Below are positions 1 to 9,507 of a DNA stretch of 64,000 bases, one piece after another (the stretch's first letter is position 1; every line of letters starts with the position of its first letter). The position numbers and the translations under genes are program-made. This stretch comes from Mycobacterium sp. 1274761.0. GTDB lineage: Bacteria; Actinomycetota; Actinomycetes; Mycobacteriales; Mycobacteriaceae. Below the pieces are notes generated by a model. The model had not been told where the DNA came from and made no database searches. It was given only the letters and a program-made list of their open reading frames with translations. The stretch lies in assembly GCF_001668615.1 (NCBI RefSeq), contig NZ_LZMC01000058.1:54051-118050 (forward strand), given 5' to 3'.

Positions 1-2
1 GA

Positions 3-1259
3 GACGAGAACATCGCCGACGGGTCCGACATCCGCGAGTATCTGGTCGAAGCTGCGCGCAAATACGGGATCGAGGAGCATATCCGTTTCAACACCCGTGT
101 CCTGTCGGCTGACTGGGATTGGGGCTCCGACACCTGGACGGTGCAAGTAGAGGCCGACGGGTCTGCGAAGTCCTATCGCGGCCGCTTCCTGTTCTTCGGC
201 ACCGGCTACTACAACTACGACGAGCCGTACAAGCCGGAGTTTCCCGGCATTGAGGACTTCAGGGGCGAGGTGGTACACCCCCAATTCTGGCCCGAATCAC
301 TGGATTACACCGGCAAAAGGGTAGTGGTGATTGGGAGCGGCGCCACGGCGATGAGCATGATTCCATCGCTCACGGAGAAGGCAGGCCACGTGACGATGCT
401 GCAGCGCTCGCCGACATATCTGTTGTCGTCGCCGCGGGTACATCCGATTGTGCAAGGGATTCGAAGGGTGTTGCCAACATCCGCTGCCTATCGAGTCGTG
501 CGTTGGTTCAATGCCGGATTCGTCATGCTCGTGTATGCACTGTCGCGCAAGACGCCGGGATTGATTCGGTGGATGCTGCGGAGAAACGCCGAAAGCAACC
601 TTCCCGACGGGTATCCCGTCGATCTCCACTTCAAGCCGAAGTACGACCCGTGGGATCAGCGCATGTGCCTGATTCTCGACAATGACGTCTATGGAGCCAT
701 CAGCGCCGGCCGCGCCGACGTGGTGACCGACCATATCGACCACTTCGACAGTGGCGGCATCGTGTTGCGCTCAGGCGAGCGAATCGACGCTGACGTCATC
801 ATCACCGCGACCGGGTTGCAGTTACAGGCGTTGGGTGGTGTCATGCTGAAGATCGACGGATCAGAGGTCAAACCGCAGGACCGGTTCGTCTTCAAGGAAC
901 ACCTGCTCGAGGACGTACCCAACGCCGCATGGTGCGTCGGCTACATCAACCTTTCGTGGACGCTGCGGGCCGACCTCACCGCGCGGGCGGTCGCGAAGCT
1001 GTTGGCCTACATGGATTCTCACGGCTACACCCACGCATATCCGCACCTGGGGGACAAGCCGATGGCGGAGAAGCCGGCGTGGAACATCAACGCGGGTTAC
1101 GTTCAACGTTCCCTGCATGCGCTGCCGAAGTCGGGAACCCGGCGGCCATGGAATGTGAGGCACAACTACGTGCTGGACGCCATCGATCACCGGTTCGACC
1201 GGATCGAGGAGTCGATGGTGTTCGGTCGCGTCAAAGCCAAGTCCGCCCAATCGGCTTAG
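3..1259 (+). CDS. Flavin-containing monooxygenase / Baeyer-Villiger-type oxygenase, 5' end outside window
   Basis: The reading frame is open from base 3, so 418 C-terminal residues are visible and the N-terminal FAD Rossmann motif lies off the left edge. Visible landmarks are FFGTGYYNYDEPYKPEFPG, the Baeyer-Villiger/FMO fingerprint variant FRGEVVHPQFWP, and the second (NADPH) Rossmann motif VIGSGATA near base 330. The C-terminal ATGLQLQALGG segment is also typical of the family. Such enzymes use NADPH and O2 to insert oxygen into ketones or oxidise heteroatoms; the substrate cannot be inferred here. It is followed after 10 bp by a small membrane protein gene, probably co-transcribed. The family call is secure; the choice between FMO and BVMO is less so. 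Confidence 0.9.
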   Translation, partial: DENIADGSDIREYLVEAARKYGIEEHIRFNTRVLSADWDWGSDTWTVQVEADGSAKSYRGRFLFFGTGYYNYDEPYKPEFPGIEDFRGEVVHPQFWPESLDYTGKRVVVIGSGATAMSMIPSLTEKAGHVTMLQRSPTYLLSSPRVHPIVQGIRRVLPTSAAYRVVRWFNAGFVMLVYALSRKTPGLIRWMLRRNAESNLPDGYPVDLHFKPKYDPWDQRMCLILDNDVYGAISAGRADVVTDHIDHFDSGGIVLRSGERIDADVIITATGLQLQALGGVMLKIDGSEVKPQDRFVFKEHLLEDVPNAAWCVGYINLSWTLRADLTARAVAKLLAYMDSHGYTHAYPHLGDKPMAEKPAWNINAGYVQRSLHALPKSGTRRPWNVRHNYVLDAIDHRFDRIEESMVFGRVKAKSAQSA

Positions 1260-1269
1260 GAGTTCTGCT

Positions 1270-1635
1270 GTGACTGTTGCGGTCCTTCTGGTGATCGCAG
1301 TGTTCTTCCTCGGCATGGGTGTCTATGCGCTGGCGGCACCCGCCGCACTGTTTCGGCCGTTCGGTGTAACACTGAATTCGCCGGTGGCGCGATCGGAGGT
1401 GCGGGCCGTCTACGGTGGATTCGGCTTGGCGATGGCAGCAGTGCTGGGATATGCGGGGTTCCGCGACGGCGACGTGCAGAAGGGCATTGTGCTCGCCGTC
1501 GGAGTGGCACTCGTCGGAATGGCATTGGGCCGCATCGTGTCTGCGATCGTCGATGCGCGCACACCGTTCTACCCGAACTGGTTCTACTTTCTCATCGAGG
1601 TGATTGGCGGAGGAGCGCTGGTCGCACTCGCCTAG
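1270..1635 (+). CDS. Small four-helix membrane protein, DUF4345-like
   Basis: 121 residues that are almost entirely hydrophobic. There are about four membrane segments: an N-terminal helix from VAVLLVIAVFFLGMG, a second around GGFGLAMAAVLGYAG, a third around GIVLAVGVALVGMALG, and a last one at FLIEVIGGGALVALA. The composition and the ARSEVRAVYGG loop fit the DUF4345 family, whose function is unknown to me. The GTG start has a good Shine-Dalgarno TAGGAG seven bases upstream, which overlaps the stop of the monooxygenase gene, so the two are probably translated from one mRNA. Transcription appears to end at the hairpin at 1665-1712. Confidence 0.75.
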   Translation: MTVAVLLVIAVFFLGMGVYALAAPAALFRPFGVTLNSPVARSEVRAVYGGFGLAMAAVLGYAGFRDGDVQKGIVLAVGVALVGMALGRIVSAIVDARTPFYPNWFYFLIEVIGGGALVALA

Positions 1636-1664
1636 CCCCAGCGATGACACCTGACGCCGAGATC

Positions 1665-1712
1665 CGACTTTTGTAGAGAAAGTGCGAGAAGACCTCTGCA
1701 AAAGTCGTTTTT
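1665..1712. terminator. Intrinsic terminator between convergent genes
   Basis: The left arm CGACTTTTGTAGAG (1665-1678) pairs with CTCTGCAAAAGTCG (1694-1707) over 14 positions with one G-U pair. A TTTTT tract follows at 1708-1712. It lies between the stops of two convergent genes. The T-tract serves the plus strand. Canonical hairpin-plus-U-tract terminators are uncommon in mycobacteria. Confidence 0.75.
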
Positions 1713-1718
1713 CGCGAG

Positions 1719-2863
1719 TTACGGCGCGACGGTGAGCCAGTCGGCGAAACCCGACGGGTCATGACGGCCCAGCGCGCCGTGCTCGAACAGACCCCAACCC
1801 TCGACAGGCGTGCCGTTGCCTTCGGTGCACACGGCGCGGCCGACATGGTCGATGACGCCGAAGCCTGCACGTCCGACGATGGCGGGGTCGGTCATGTCGT
1901 AGGTGAGCCGCTCGGTGAACTTCTCGCCCTTCCACGTGCCGTGGATCCAGTCCGAGTCACCGCCATAGCCGCCGCCCACGTGGATCGGCACGGGCAGCTT
2001 CGATTCCACGTCAAAGCGGACCGGCGTGCCGTCGGCTGCGGTGGCCTCGATCGTCGCGCCGGTCGGAATGCGCGTGCCGGAGGTGTAGTGGATCTTCACC
2101 CGCGGCCAGCCCAGCTGCTCGACGCGGCCGTCCTTCCATACCCGCGTGCAGTCGTTGAGCGAACGGAACCCGCTCGGCTCCTCCTGAATGATCAGCACGA
2201 TCGAGAAATCGTCGAACGCCATCGGGACGTAGAGCCACCACATGCCTTCGAACGGGGGATCGGCCGGCCGTCCCGTCGGTTCGGGCTCGCCGATGGGCCT
2301 TATGCCCCATGAGCGGTCCCGCGTGCCGATCCACACCGACGGGTCGACGATGATCTCCTCGCCGTCGATCGTGATGCTGCCGCTCCACGAACCCACTTGC
2401 GCAAACCGCTGCGCATCCAACGTGATTCGGGTGCCCGACCGCAGAATGTGGCGCTGTTCCTGAACGACCTCGTACAGCCCGGTCCACGTCAGGTCGACGG
2501 CCATGTCCTCGGTCTCGTCCATGACGATGCGCAACTGGTGTAACGGCTCGGTGACCTCCACGCGGTATCCGAGCACGTTCTGGTTCAGCCGGTCTTGATC
2601 GATGGCGTCCGAAAGATGCACTGCCGTCTGCACATCGCTTGGCTCGATGTCGCCGCCAGCGCGGCTCCGACGCCGCACGAGCACGAACGCATCCTTCACA
2701 CCCAGGTTCGGGTAGTAACCGATGCCGGTGATCAAAAAGATGTCGCCGGTGCGGTCGTGCGCGTTGAAGTAGGACCGGTCGTAGAAGTTGCGGTCCGAGC
2801 TGCTCGGCCACGCGATAGGCTGGGGGATCTGGTGGACGGGAAACTCGTCCATGGGACCCAGCA

Positions 2864-2864
<1 letters not shown>
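1719..2864 (-). CDS. Conserved hypothetical protein, possibly CrtC/AttH-like lipocalin-type fold
   Basis: 381 residues, soluble, with no signal peptide or membrane segment. It is rich in beta-strand-forming and aromatic stretches (YYPNLGVKDAFVLVRR, WIGTRDRSWGIRPIGE, YVPMAFDDFSIVLIIQEE). The RDRSWGIRP segment recalls the hydroxyneurosporene synthase/AttH-like beta-barrel proteins common in actinobacteria, but this is a weak fold impression. The ATG start overlaps the stop of the phosphotransferase gene by one base (TGATG), so the two are translationally coupled. That pairing suggests the two act on the same hydrophobic or CoA-linked substrate; the actual function is unknown. Confidence 0.7.
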
Positions 2865-4038
<1,174 letters not shown>

Positions 4039-4040
<2 letters not shown>

Positions 4041-4641
4041 GAAAGCAGACCCCGGTTCGGTTGACAAGGGGCACACGGCCGGGCGGCCGCGCGACCCGCG
4101 TATCGACGCTGCCATATTGCGCGCGACCACGGATCTGCTTGTGGAAATCGGCTATTCGAACGTGACTATGGCCGCGGTCGCCGAGAGGGCGGGCACCACG
4201 AAGACCGCGCTGTATCGCCGATGGTCGAGCAAGGCGGAGCTGGTTCATGAGGCCGCGTTTCCCGCCGCGCCCACGGCGATCGCGACGCCGCCGGGGGATT
4301 TCCGCGCTGACGTGCGGGCCATGATCGCGGCCACCGCGAACGTATTCAGCAGCCCGGTGGTGCGTGCGGCGCTGCCTGGCCTGATCGCCGACATGTCCGC
4401 CGACGCCGAGCTGAACGAGCGTGTGATGAGCCGTTTCATCGACGTGTTCGCCGCGGTGCGGACGCGGCTTGCCGATGCGCTGCAGCGGGGCGACGCGCAC
4501 GCCGACATCGACCCGCAGCGGCTGATCGAGGTGATCGGCGGGGCGACGATGTTGCGGCTTCTGCTGTCGCCGGGAACGGATCTCGACGACGAATGGATCG
4601 ACCAGACGACCGCCATCGTCGCCCATGGTGTGATTGCCTGA
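4039..4641 (+). CDS. TetR-family transcriptional regulator
   Basis: About 200 residues. The N-terminal DNA-binding domain (residues ~15-65) carries the helix-turn-helix VTMAAVAERAGTTKTALYRRW, typical of TetR/AcrR proteins. The C-terminal half is a helical ligand-binding and dimer domain of the TetR_C_16-like type common in mycobacteria. ATG at 4039 was chosen because GGTGGG lies seven bases upstream; GTG at 4027 is an alternative, perhaps leaderless start. The gene is divergent from the phosphotransferase gene and probably represses both. Its stop codon is in the same frame as the PIG-L remnant that follows. Confidence 0.85.
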
Positions 4642-4686
4642 CGCCGTGGTTCATCAACCTTTCCCACAGACTGGCGCTCCGCGCTG

Positions 4687-5229
4687 GTGTTGGTTCCCCA
4701 TCCCGACGATCCCGAATACGGGGTGGCGGCCGCGGTCGCCAAGTGGACGTCGCAAGGCAAGCACGTCCACTTTGCGTTGGCGTGCCGCGGCGAGGCCGGC
4801 ATCCCCGGCATGCCCCGAGAGGAATGCGGTCGGCTACGCGAACGCGAGCAACTGACGTCCTCGGCGGTCGTCGGGGTGAACGACGTCCAGTCCTGGGACT
4901 TCCCCGACAGCAAGATCTTCAACACGCCCGAACTCCGGGCGAAGATCGCCGAGACCATCATCGAGATCGCGCCCGACGTCGTCGTCACCCTCTATAGCGG
5001 GCCCGAGTGGGCGGCCGGCGCCCCGAACCAGCGCGATCATATCGAGTTCTCTAATGCCGCTGCCGCCGCGTATGATTCGCTGCCCGAAAAGCCGCGGTGG
5101 TTCTTCGAGAACGGTCCGCTCGGCACGCACCGCGAGGTCGTTGACGATTTCATCGACGTCGCTGAATCCGTTGCTCGCCGAAGCTCTTACCGTAGCTCTG
5201 TGACTGTGGCGCTGCCGCCTGTTGAGTGA
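4687..5229 (+). pseudogene. PIG-L (LmbE-like) deacetylase remnant, damaged at both ends
   Basis: The translation contains the zinc-binding signature PHPDDPEYG and family-typical blocks such as GEAGIPGMPREECG and RWFFENGPLGTHREVVDDF. It lacks a proper start. The in-frame bases between the TetR stop (4639-4641) and GTG 4687 still encode FPTDWRSALVLVPHPDD, which looks like genuine N-terminal sequence, yet contain no ATG, GTG or TTG and no ribosome binding site. The 3' end is also abnormal: family similarity stops near 5170 and the frame then runs antisense into the end of the next minus-strand gene. Members are usually about 240 residues, against 180 here. A functional short protein cannot be excluded. 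Confidence 0.65.
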
Positions 5230-5981
5230 ACCATCACCAGGGGTGCGCTCGGCGTTGTGGTTTGCGGCACCGTCACCGTCGTCTCCCCGTCACGTGCCCC
5301 GGACTGCGCGAGTACTCGATACGGACCGGAAGCGGGTAGCCGCACAGTCACATCACCCTCCGCGACCGCTTCCATGGTGCGGGGGGTTTCTCGGAAATCC
5401 ACGGAGATGCCGCCGGATTCGGTGGCTGCTCTGAATGAATCGGAAACGGCGATCGCGGTGCTGGTCCTGATGTCACCGTGGTGCAGGTTGATGTCAACCC
5501 GGCGGGCTCTGCCGCCCAGCACAACCCCGCCGTCGTGTGTGTTGGCCACCAGTTGATCGAGGTCGCTATGTGCGGACAGCGAGCCGGACTGCTGGTTGAC
5601 GGTCATGCTCAATTGTCGTGCGACAGTGGGCGGGAGCACGACCTCGATCTCTCCGTTACGGATAAACCGTGCGAAGCCGGAACCGCTCTGGAGAACCGTG
5701 ACCCGGCCGCTGGCGCCCTCGTTGGCGACCGCCAGGTGGATGTCGTCGGTGTTGGCGGTAATACGCAGATTGACGCGAGGCTCCGTGGCGTCGTCGTCGC
5801 TGATAAGGCGGACGCTCAGCGGGATGTCGCCGGTGTCGAGTGTTAGCAACCGCACGCCATACGGCAGCTTCTCTGTTTCTGTCACTAGGCGTAGGCCACT
5901 GAGCCCGTAGGCTAGAGCGCCGAGGACGCCCAGCGTGCCGAGAGAAAGCAAGACGGCGAGAAAAACGAGTACAACGCGCAC
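5187..5981 (-). CDS. Membrane-anchored beta-repeat protein, DUF4097-like
   Basis: 264 residues from GTG 5981. An N-terminal membrane anchor (RVVLVFLAVLLSLGTLGVLG) is followed by an extracytoplasmic region of short beta-strand repeats rich in TADTDDI/SGSLSAHSD/GGISVDF-type units, resembling putative adhesin DUF4097 proteins. The frame is open up to 6200, but that part overlaps the upstream DUF6197 gene. A strong AGGAGG at about 6080 leads only to an out-of-frame ATG (6069) with a seven-codon reading frame, so the true start is unsettled. It is the last gene of the sensor-kinase operon and may be the effector of the envelope response that the operon senses. Confidence 0.65.
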   Translation of the reverse strand: MRVVLVFLAVLLSLGTLGVLGALAYGLSGLRLVTETEKLPYGVRLLTLDTGDIPLSVRLISDDDATEPRVNLRITANTDDIHLAVANEGASGRVTVLQSGSGFARFIRNGEIEVVLPPTVARQLSMTVNQQSGSLSAHSDLDQLVANTHDGGVVLGGRARRVDINLHHGDIRTSTAIAVSDSFRAATESGGISVDFRETPRTMEAVAEGDVTVRLPASGPYRVLAQSGARDGETTVTVPQTTTPSAPLVMVHSTGGSATVTELR

Positions 5982-6091
5982 CGCGGCGCGGCGGCGACTG
6001 GACAGCGTGGGCGCCGAAAGCTGGGAAGCGCCAGCACCCGGCCCGTCAAGATCGGGCGGTGTCTGGCATGCGACGTTCGTCCTCCTCAGGT

Positions 6092-6583
6092 CTACTCCTG
6101 CCCGTGGTAGTCCAGATGCGCGGCGGCGCGCTTGAGTACAAGCACCACATCGGCTTTGGTAGTGGACGCGTCGTCGTTGTATGCCCGAAGGCTCGGCCAA
6201 TCCGGCTCGGCGGCGGAATTGGCCATTTCCAGTATCAAGCTCTCCAGGCGATCAACCTGCTTGTGTACCGCTTGGGGCGACATGACTTGCCAGTAGCCCG
6301 ACGCCACCCGCAGCGCACCTTCGAGGCAGAACTTGCAGGGGATCGCGCCACTCTCGGTGCGCGTCATATAACTTCCCGGCCCGACGCGCTCGGTGCGAAC
6401 CCGCACCCATTCGTCCGGGGACCCGACAACGGGATTCACTTGATTACCATCGGCGTCGCGGCAGTAGGTGCCCTGCGTCCATCCCTCGTCAACCTCGATC
6501 AGTGCGAGCGCGTCCTCGATCACTCCCCGGTCATTCTTCATCATCATATTTCCGGCGGGTTGCAGTCGGTCGATCGATGTCAT
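6092..6583 (-). CDS. DUF6197-family protein
   Basis: 163 residues, no signal peptide. The C-terminal half carries the features of actinobacterial DUF6197 proteins: a cysteine-containing CKFCLEGALR helix, then SLRAYNDDASTTKADVVLVL. Biochemical function is not known to me. It lies 15 bp after the response-regulator gene and is followed by the beta-repeat membrane protein, so it belongs to the two-component operon. A stretch MMMKNDRG near residue 13 offers alternative downstream starts; the ATG at 6583 leaves a short gap to the regulator stop and was kept. Confidence 0.75.
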   Translation of the reverse strand: MTSIDRLQPAGNMMMKNDRGVIEDALALIEVDEGWTQGTYCRDADGNQVNPVVGSPDEWVRVRTERVGPGSYMTRTESGAIPCKFCLEGALRVASGYWQVMSPQAVHKQVDRLESLILEMANSAAEPDWPSLRAYNDDASTTKADVVLVLKRAAAHLDYHGQE

Positions 6584-6598
6584 GATCGTGTCCTTCCT

Positions 6599-7243
6599 CT
6601 AAGACTCGAGATAGTGCAAGACGGCCAGCACGCGGCGATTCTCGGTGTCATCGGGGGCCAGTCCCAGCTTTGTGAAGATGGAGGCGATGTGCTTTTCGGC
6701 GGAGCCGGTCGACATGTGCAACGTGGCGGCGATCGCCGAGTTGGTCCTGCCTTCGGCCATGAGCTGCAATACCTCGCGTTCGCGGGGCGTCAGCTGATCC
6801 AAGGCGCTGCGGCGATGCGACCGCGCGAGTATCTGGGACACCACTTCGGGGTCGAGGAGAGTTCCGCCGCTGCCGACGACCTCGACCGCGTCCAGAAATG
6901 CCGGCACATCAGCGACGCGGTCCTTGAGCAGGTATCCGAAGCCGCGGGTGTCCGACGCGATCAGGTCGGAGGCGTAACGCTCTTCGACGTAGTGCGACAA
7001 GACCATTACGGCCGACTCGGGATTCTGGCTCCGCAGCAACGCTGCGGCGCGGATCCCCTCATCGGTGAACGTCGGCGGCATCCTCACATCGACGATCACA
7101 AGATCAGGGTGCGTTTCGTTGACCAGAGATGTCAGGTTTGAGGCATCGGCCACCTCCGCTACCACCTCGTGGCCGGCGTCGACGAGGATGCGCGCAATAC
7201 CTCCGCGCAGAAGGGCCGAGTCCTCGGCGATCACTATTCGCAT
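6599..7243 (-). CDS. NarL/LuxR-family response regulator
   Basis: 214 residues. Receiver domain at residues 1-120, with the acidic pair E7-D8, phospho-acceptor D52 in LVIVDVRMPP, and the conserved lysine in LLKDRVAD. The C-terminal LuxR helix-turn-helix at about 148-205 reads LTPREREVLQLMAEGRTNSA, followed by KHIASIFTKLGL. Its start overlaps the end of the histidine kinase gene by 10 bp, so the two form a cognate pair. The RMPPTFTDEGI loop is the form paired with DesK/LiaS-like kinases in actinobacteria. Target genes probably include its own operon. Confidence 0.93.
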   Translation of the reverse strand: MRIVIAEDSALLRGGIARILVDAGHEVVAEVADASNLTSLVNETHPDLVIVDVRMPPTFTDEGIRAAALLRSQNPESAVMVLSHYVEERYASDLIASDTRGFGYLLKDRVADVPAFLDAVEVVGSGGTLLDPEVVSQILARSHRRSALDQLTPREREVLQLMAEGRTNSAIAATLHMSTGSAEKHIASIFTKLGLAPDDTENRRVLAVLHYLES

Positions 7244-8526
7244 GGCAGCACCGCAGTGACAGTCGTAGACCCGCTGGCGGGACTGGAAACCGTGAACGTG
7301 CCGCGGGCAGCGCGTACCCGCTCCGCCAGACCACGCAGGCCCGTGGCGGTCGAGCTGTGGCTGATCTGTGCGCCGCCCCGACCATCGTCGAATACGGAAA
7401 CGTGGAGCTTGTTCTCGTTCTGGTCGAGTCGCACCGTCACGGCGGCCCGCGTTGCCTGTGCGTGTTTGGCGACGTTGGTGAGTGCCTCGGCGACTACGAA
7501 GTAGGCGACGGATTCGGTTTCCGAAGGGATGCGCCGACTGAGATCGATGTCCAGCGTTGTCGGGACGGCGGCGCGCTGCACCACCGAGGAGAGGGCTGCG
7601 TCTAGGCCGCGGTCGGCGAGGATGGTCGGTGCGATGCCGCGGACGACGTTACGCAGCTCTACCAAGGCGGTTTTCGCATCGTCGAGAGCCTCGGCCATCA
7701 ATCCCTTGGCGGCAACTGGATCGTTGTCGAACTTGGTTTGGGCGAGGCCGATTGTCATCGCCAGTGACACGAGGCGGGGTTGCACGCTGTCGTGCAGGTC
7801 ACGTTCGATGCGGTGGCGCTCGGTCTGGGCGGACGAGACTGCGCCCAGCCTGGCGTCAGCGAGCGCATTCACCTCGCGTTGAAGCATCGCGGCCGGCGAT
7901 GGCGAGAGCAGCCACCCGTCGATTTTGGCGTCGAGAATAGGAGCGAATATCACTATGGCGACTGCAGCCGCTAACGCGATCGCGGCCAGCGGCCAGGCCA
8001 ACGCGGGCGAAATGAATGACAGTCCGGCGTCTTGAGGCCGGTTCGCGGCGATCGCGGCGGCTGGTGCCAGCAATGCGAATGCCAGCAGAATGAGCGCGAG
8101 CCCGGTGGCTGCCAGGTCGTAGACCATCCGGAGGAAATGGTGTAGGCAGCCCTTCCAGAACCGGGCGCTGGTGATGTCCAGCCCGATCTGCTGGAGCCAA
8201 CCTTGAACGCCCGTGGAATCGGCCATCTTCCGGGGCGGTACCGAGATCGCCATGCCGAAGACGGCCTCGCTACGCCGACGCTCGAGCCATTCGACGCCCC
8301 GCATCAGGTAGAGGAACGTGAGGAGGGCAAGCACGAATCCGATCACTGACGGGATGGTCATGATGCCGACGAATACGATCGAGAGTGGCACCCACAGCCA
8401 AATCGCGCCGATCGCCGCACCGACGATCATCGATGAGGTGGGCACGAGGCCCATGCGACGGATCTTCGGCTGCATCGTCGTGGCGGGCGTTCGCGGCTGG
8501 GCGCCTTGATCGGTGATTGCGACCAT
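7234..8526 (-). CDS. DesK/NarX-type sensor histidine kinase
   Basis: 430 residues from ATG 8526; a TTG at 8562 would add 12 residues. The N-terminal half has four or more membrane helices, including a hydrophobic stretch from SSMIVGAAIGAIW, LAATGLALILLAFALLAP and PLAAIALAAAVAIVIFAPIL. The HisKA_3 dimerisation domain carries phospho-acceptor H245 in ERDLHDSVQPRLVSLA. The HATPase domain has AEALTNVAKHA (N box) and DDGRGG plus GLRGLAERV (G boxes). There is no large extracellular sensor, so the membrane itself or a small ligand is probably sensed. First gene of a four-gene unit. Confidence 0.93.
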   Translation of the reverse strand: MVAITDQGAQPRTPATTMQPKIRRMGLVPTSSMIVGAAIGAIWLWVPLSIVFVGIMTIPSVIGFVLALLTFLYLMRGVEWLERRRSEAVFGMAISVPPRKMADSTGVQGWLQQIGLDITSARFWKGCLHHFLRMVYDLAATGLALILLAFALLAPAAAIAANRPQDAGLSFISPALAWPLAAIALAAAVAIVIFAPILDAKIDGWLLSPSPAAMLQREVNALADARLGAVSSAQTERHRIERDLHDSVQPRLVSLAMTIGLAQTKFDNDPVAAKGLMAEALDDAKTALVELRNVVRGIAPTILADRGLDAALSSVVQRAAVPTTLDIDLSRRIPSETESVAYFVVAEALTNVAKHAQATRAAVTVRLDQNENKLHVSVFDDGRGGAQISHSSTATGLRGLAERVRAARGTFTVSSPASGSTTVTAVLPCE

Positions 8527-8653
8527 GTCTTCAACGTACGGAGTGTCGAGGTGATCTAACAACGGCGATTACCGGAGAAGTTGGCGGGGGTTACCCCCCA
8601 TTGCCGTCGCCGTCAGTTTGGAGTCTGACCGCTGGACCGGGGTCGCGGAGTTG

Positions 8654-9418
8654 TCAGCTGTCGATCTGCCGCTTGTTGCGCTCGGCGACCGCACGAAATT
8701 GGTCGCCGAGTCCCTCGAAGTCGCGGTGCTGCTTGAAGGCAATGTTCTCCTCGGCGGCCAGCGCGGGATCAATGACCGTCGCCGCGCCGGTGGTGTAAAT
8801 CTCCTTGAGCCCGAGCATCGTTGGGCCCGGTACCTCGGCGATCTGCGTTGCCAACTCCACAGCGCGCTCGAGCAGTTTCTCGTGTGCGACGACCTCTGTG
8901 ACCAATCCGATCCGCTCGGCGCGCGCGGCATCGACGACTTCACCCGTCATCGACAGTCTGCGGGCCATCGCGTGGCCCACGACCTGCGGCAGCCGCGCTG
9001 TCATCCCACCGCCGGGAAGAATTCCCACGCGCGCATGAGTGTCGGCGAACACGGCCCGCTCCGAGGCGATGAGGAAGTCACAGCCGAGCGCCATCTCCAG
9101 GCCACCGGTGAATACCGCACCGTTGATGGCGCCGATGATCGGCGTGCGCATGTTGCCCGTCGCGGCGATGCAGCTCTGCGAGCGGAACTCCTCGAAATAG
9201 CCGAGCCCGTCGCGCTGAGCCTCCTTCAGGTCCACGCCGGCGCAGAATGCGGGATCCGCTCCCGTCAGCACCACGGCCCGCACCGACTCGTTGGTGTCGG
9301 CCTCGGTCAACGCCGTGTACGCCGCGCGGATCAAGCCTCGACTCAACGCGTTCCGTGCCTCGGGCCGGTTCAGCGTCAACACCCGAACCGGGCCGCGATC
9401 CTCACTCAGAACAAGCAC
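8654..9418 (-). CDS. Crotonase-fold protein (EchA-like), catalytic glutamates apparently missing
   Basis: 254 residues from GTG 9418, preceded by GAGAGGGG. It has the crotonase oxyanion-hole segments GADPAFCAGVDL and GAVFTGGLEMALGCDF. Aligned by memory with rat enoyl-CoA hydratase, the FGQPE segment holding Glu144 reads FADTH here, and the Glu164 helix position (AMEMVLTG) reads ARRLSMTG, so both hydratase glutamates appear replaced by His and Arg. The protein may therefore be an isomerase, a hydrolase or another crotonase-superfamily enzyme rather than a classical hydratase. The frame continues upstream over nuoN, but that part is antisense noise. It lies downstream of nuoN beyond a hairpin. 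Confidence 0.85.
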   Translation of the reverse strand: MLVLSEDRGPVRVLTLNRPEARNALSRGLIRAAYTALTEADTNESVRAVVLTGADPAFCAGVDLKEAQRDGLGYFEEFRSQSCIAATGNMRTPIIGAINGAVFTGGLEMALGCDFLIASERAVFADTHARVGILPGGGMTARLPQVVGHAMARRLSMTGEVVDAARAERIGLVTEVVAHEKLLERAVELATQIAEVPGPTMLGLKEIYTTGAATVIDPALAAEENIAFKQHRDFEGLGDQFRAVAERNKRQIDS

Positions 9419-9468
9419 GTCTACCCCTCTCGCCGAGATCGACGTAATAGCGCGATCTTGTCGCAACT

Positions 9469-9497
9469 TTGCGCCCCATTTATGGGCTTGGGCGCAA
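9469..9497 (-). terminator. Hairpin following nuoN, candidate nuo operon terminator
   Basis: TTGCGCCC (9469-9476) and GGGCGCAA (9490-9497) form a perfect 8-bp stem with a 13-base loop, 11 bases past the nuoN stop. There is no T-tract, which fits many mycobacterial terminators. It separates the 15.5-kb nuo operon from the crotonase gene on the same strand. Confidence 0.5.
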
Positions 9498-9507
9498 CTA
9501 GTCGACG

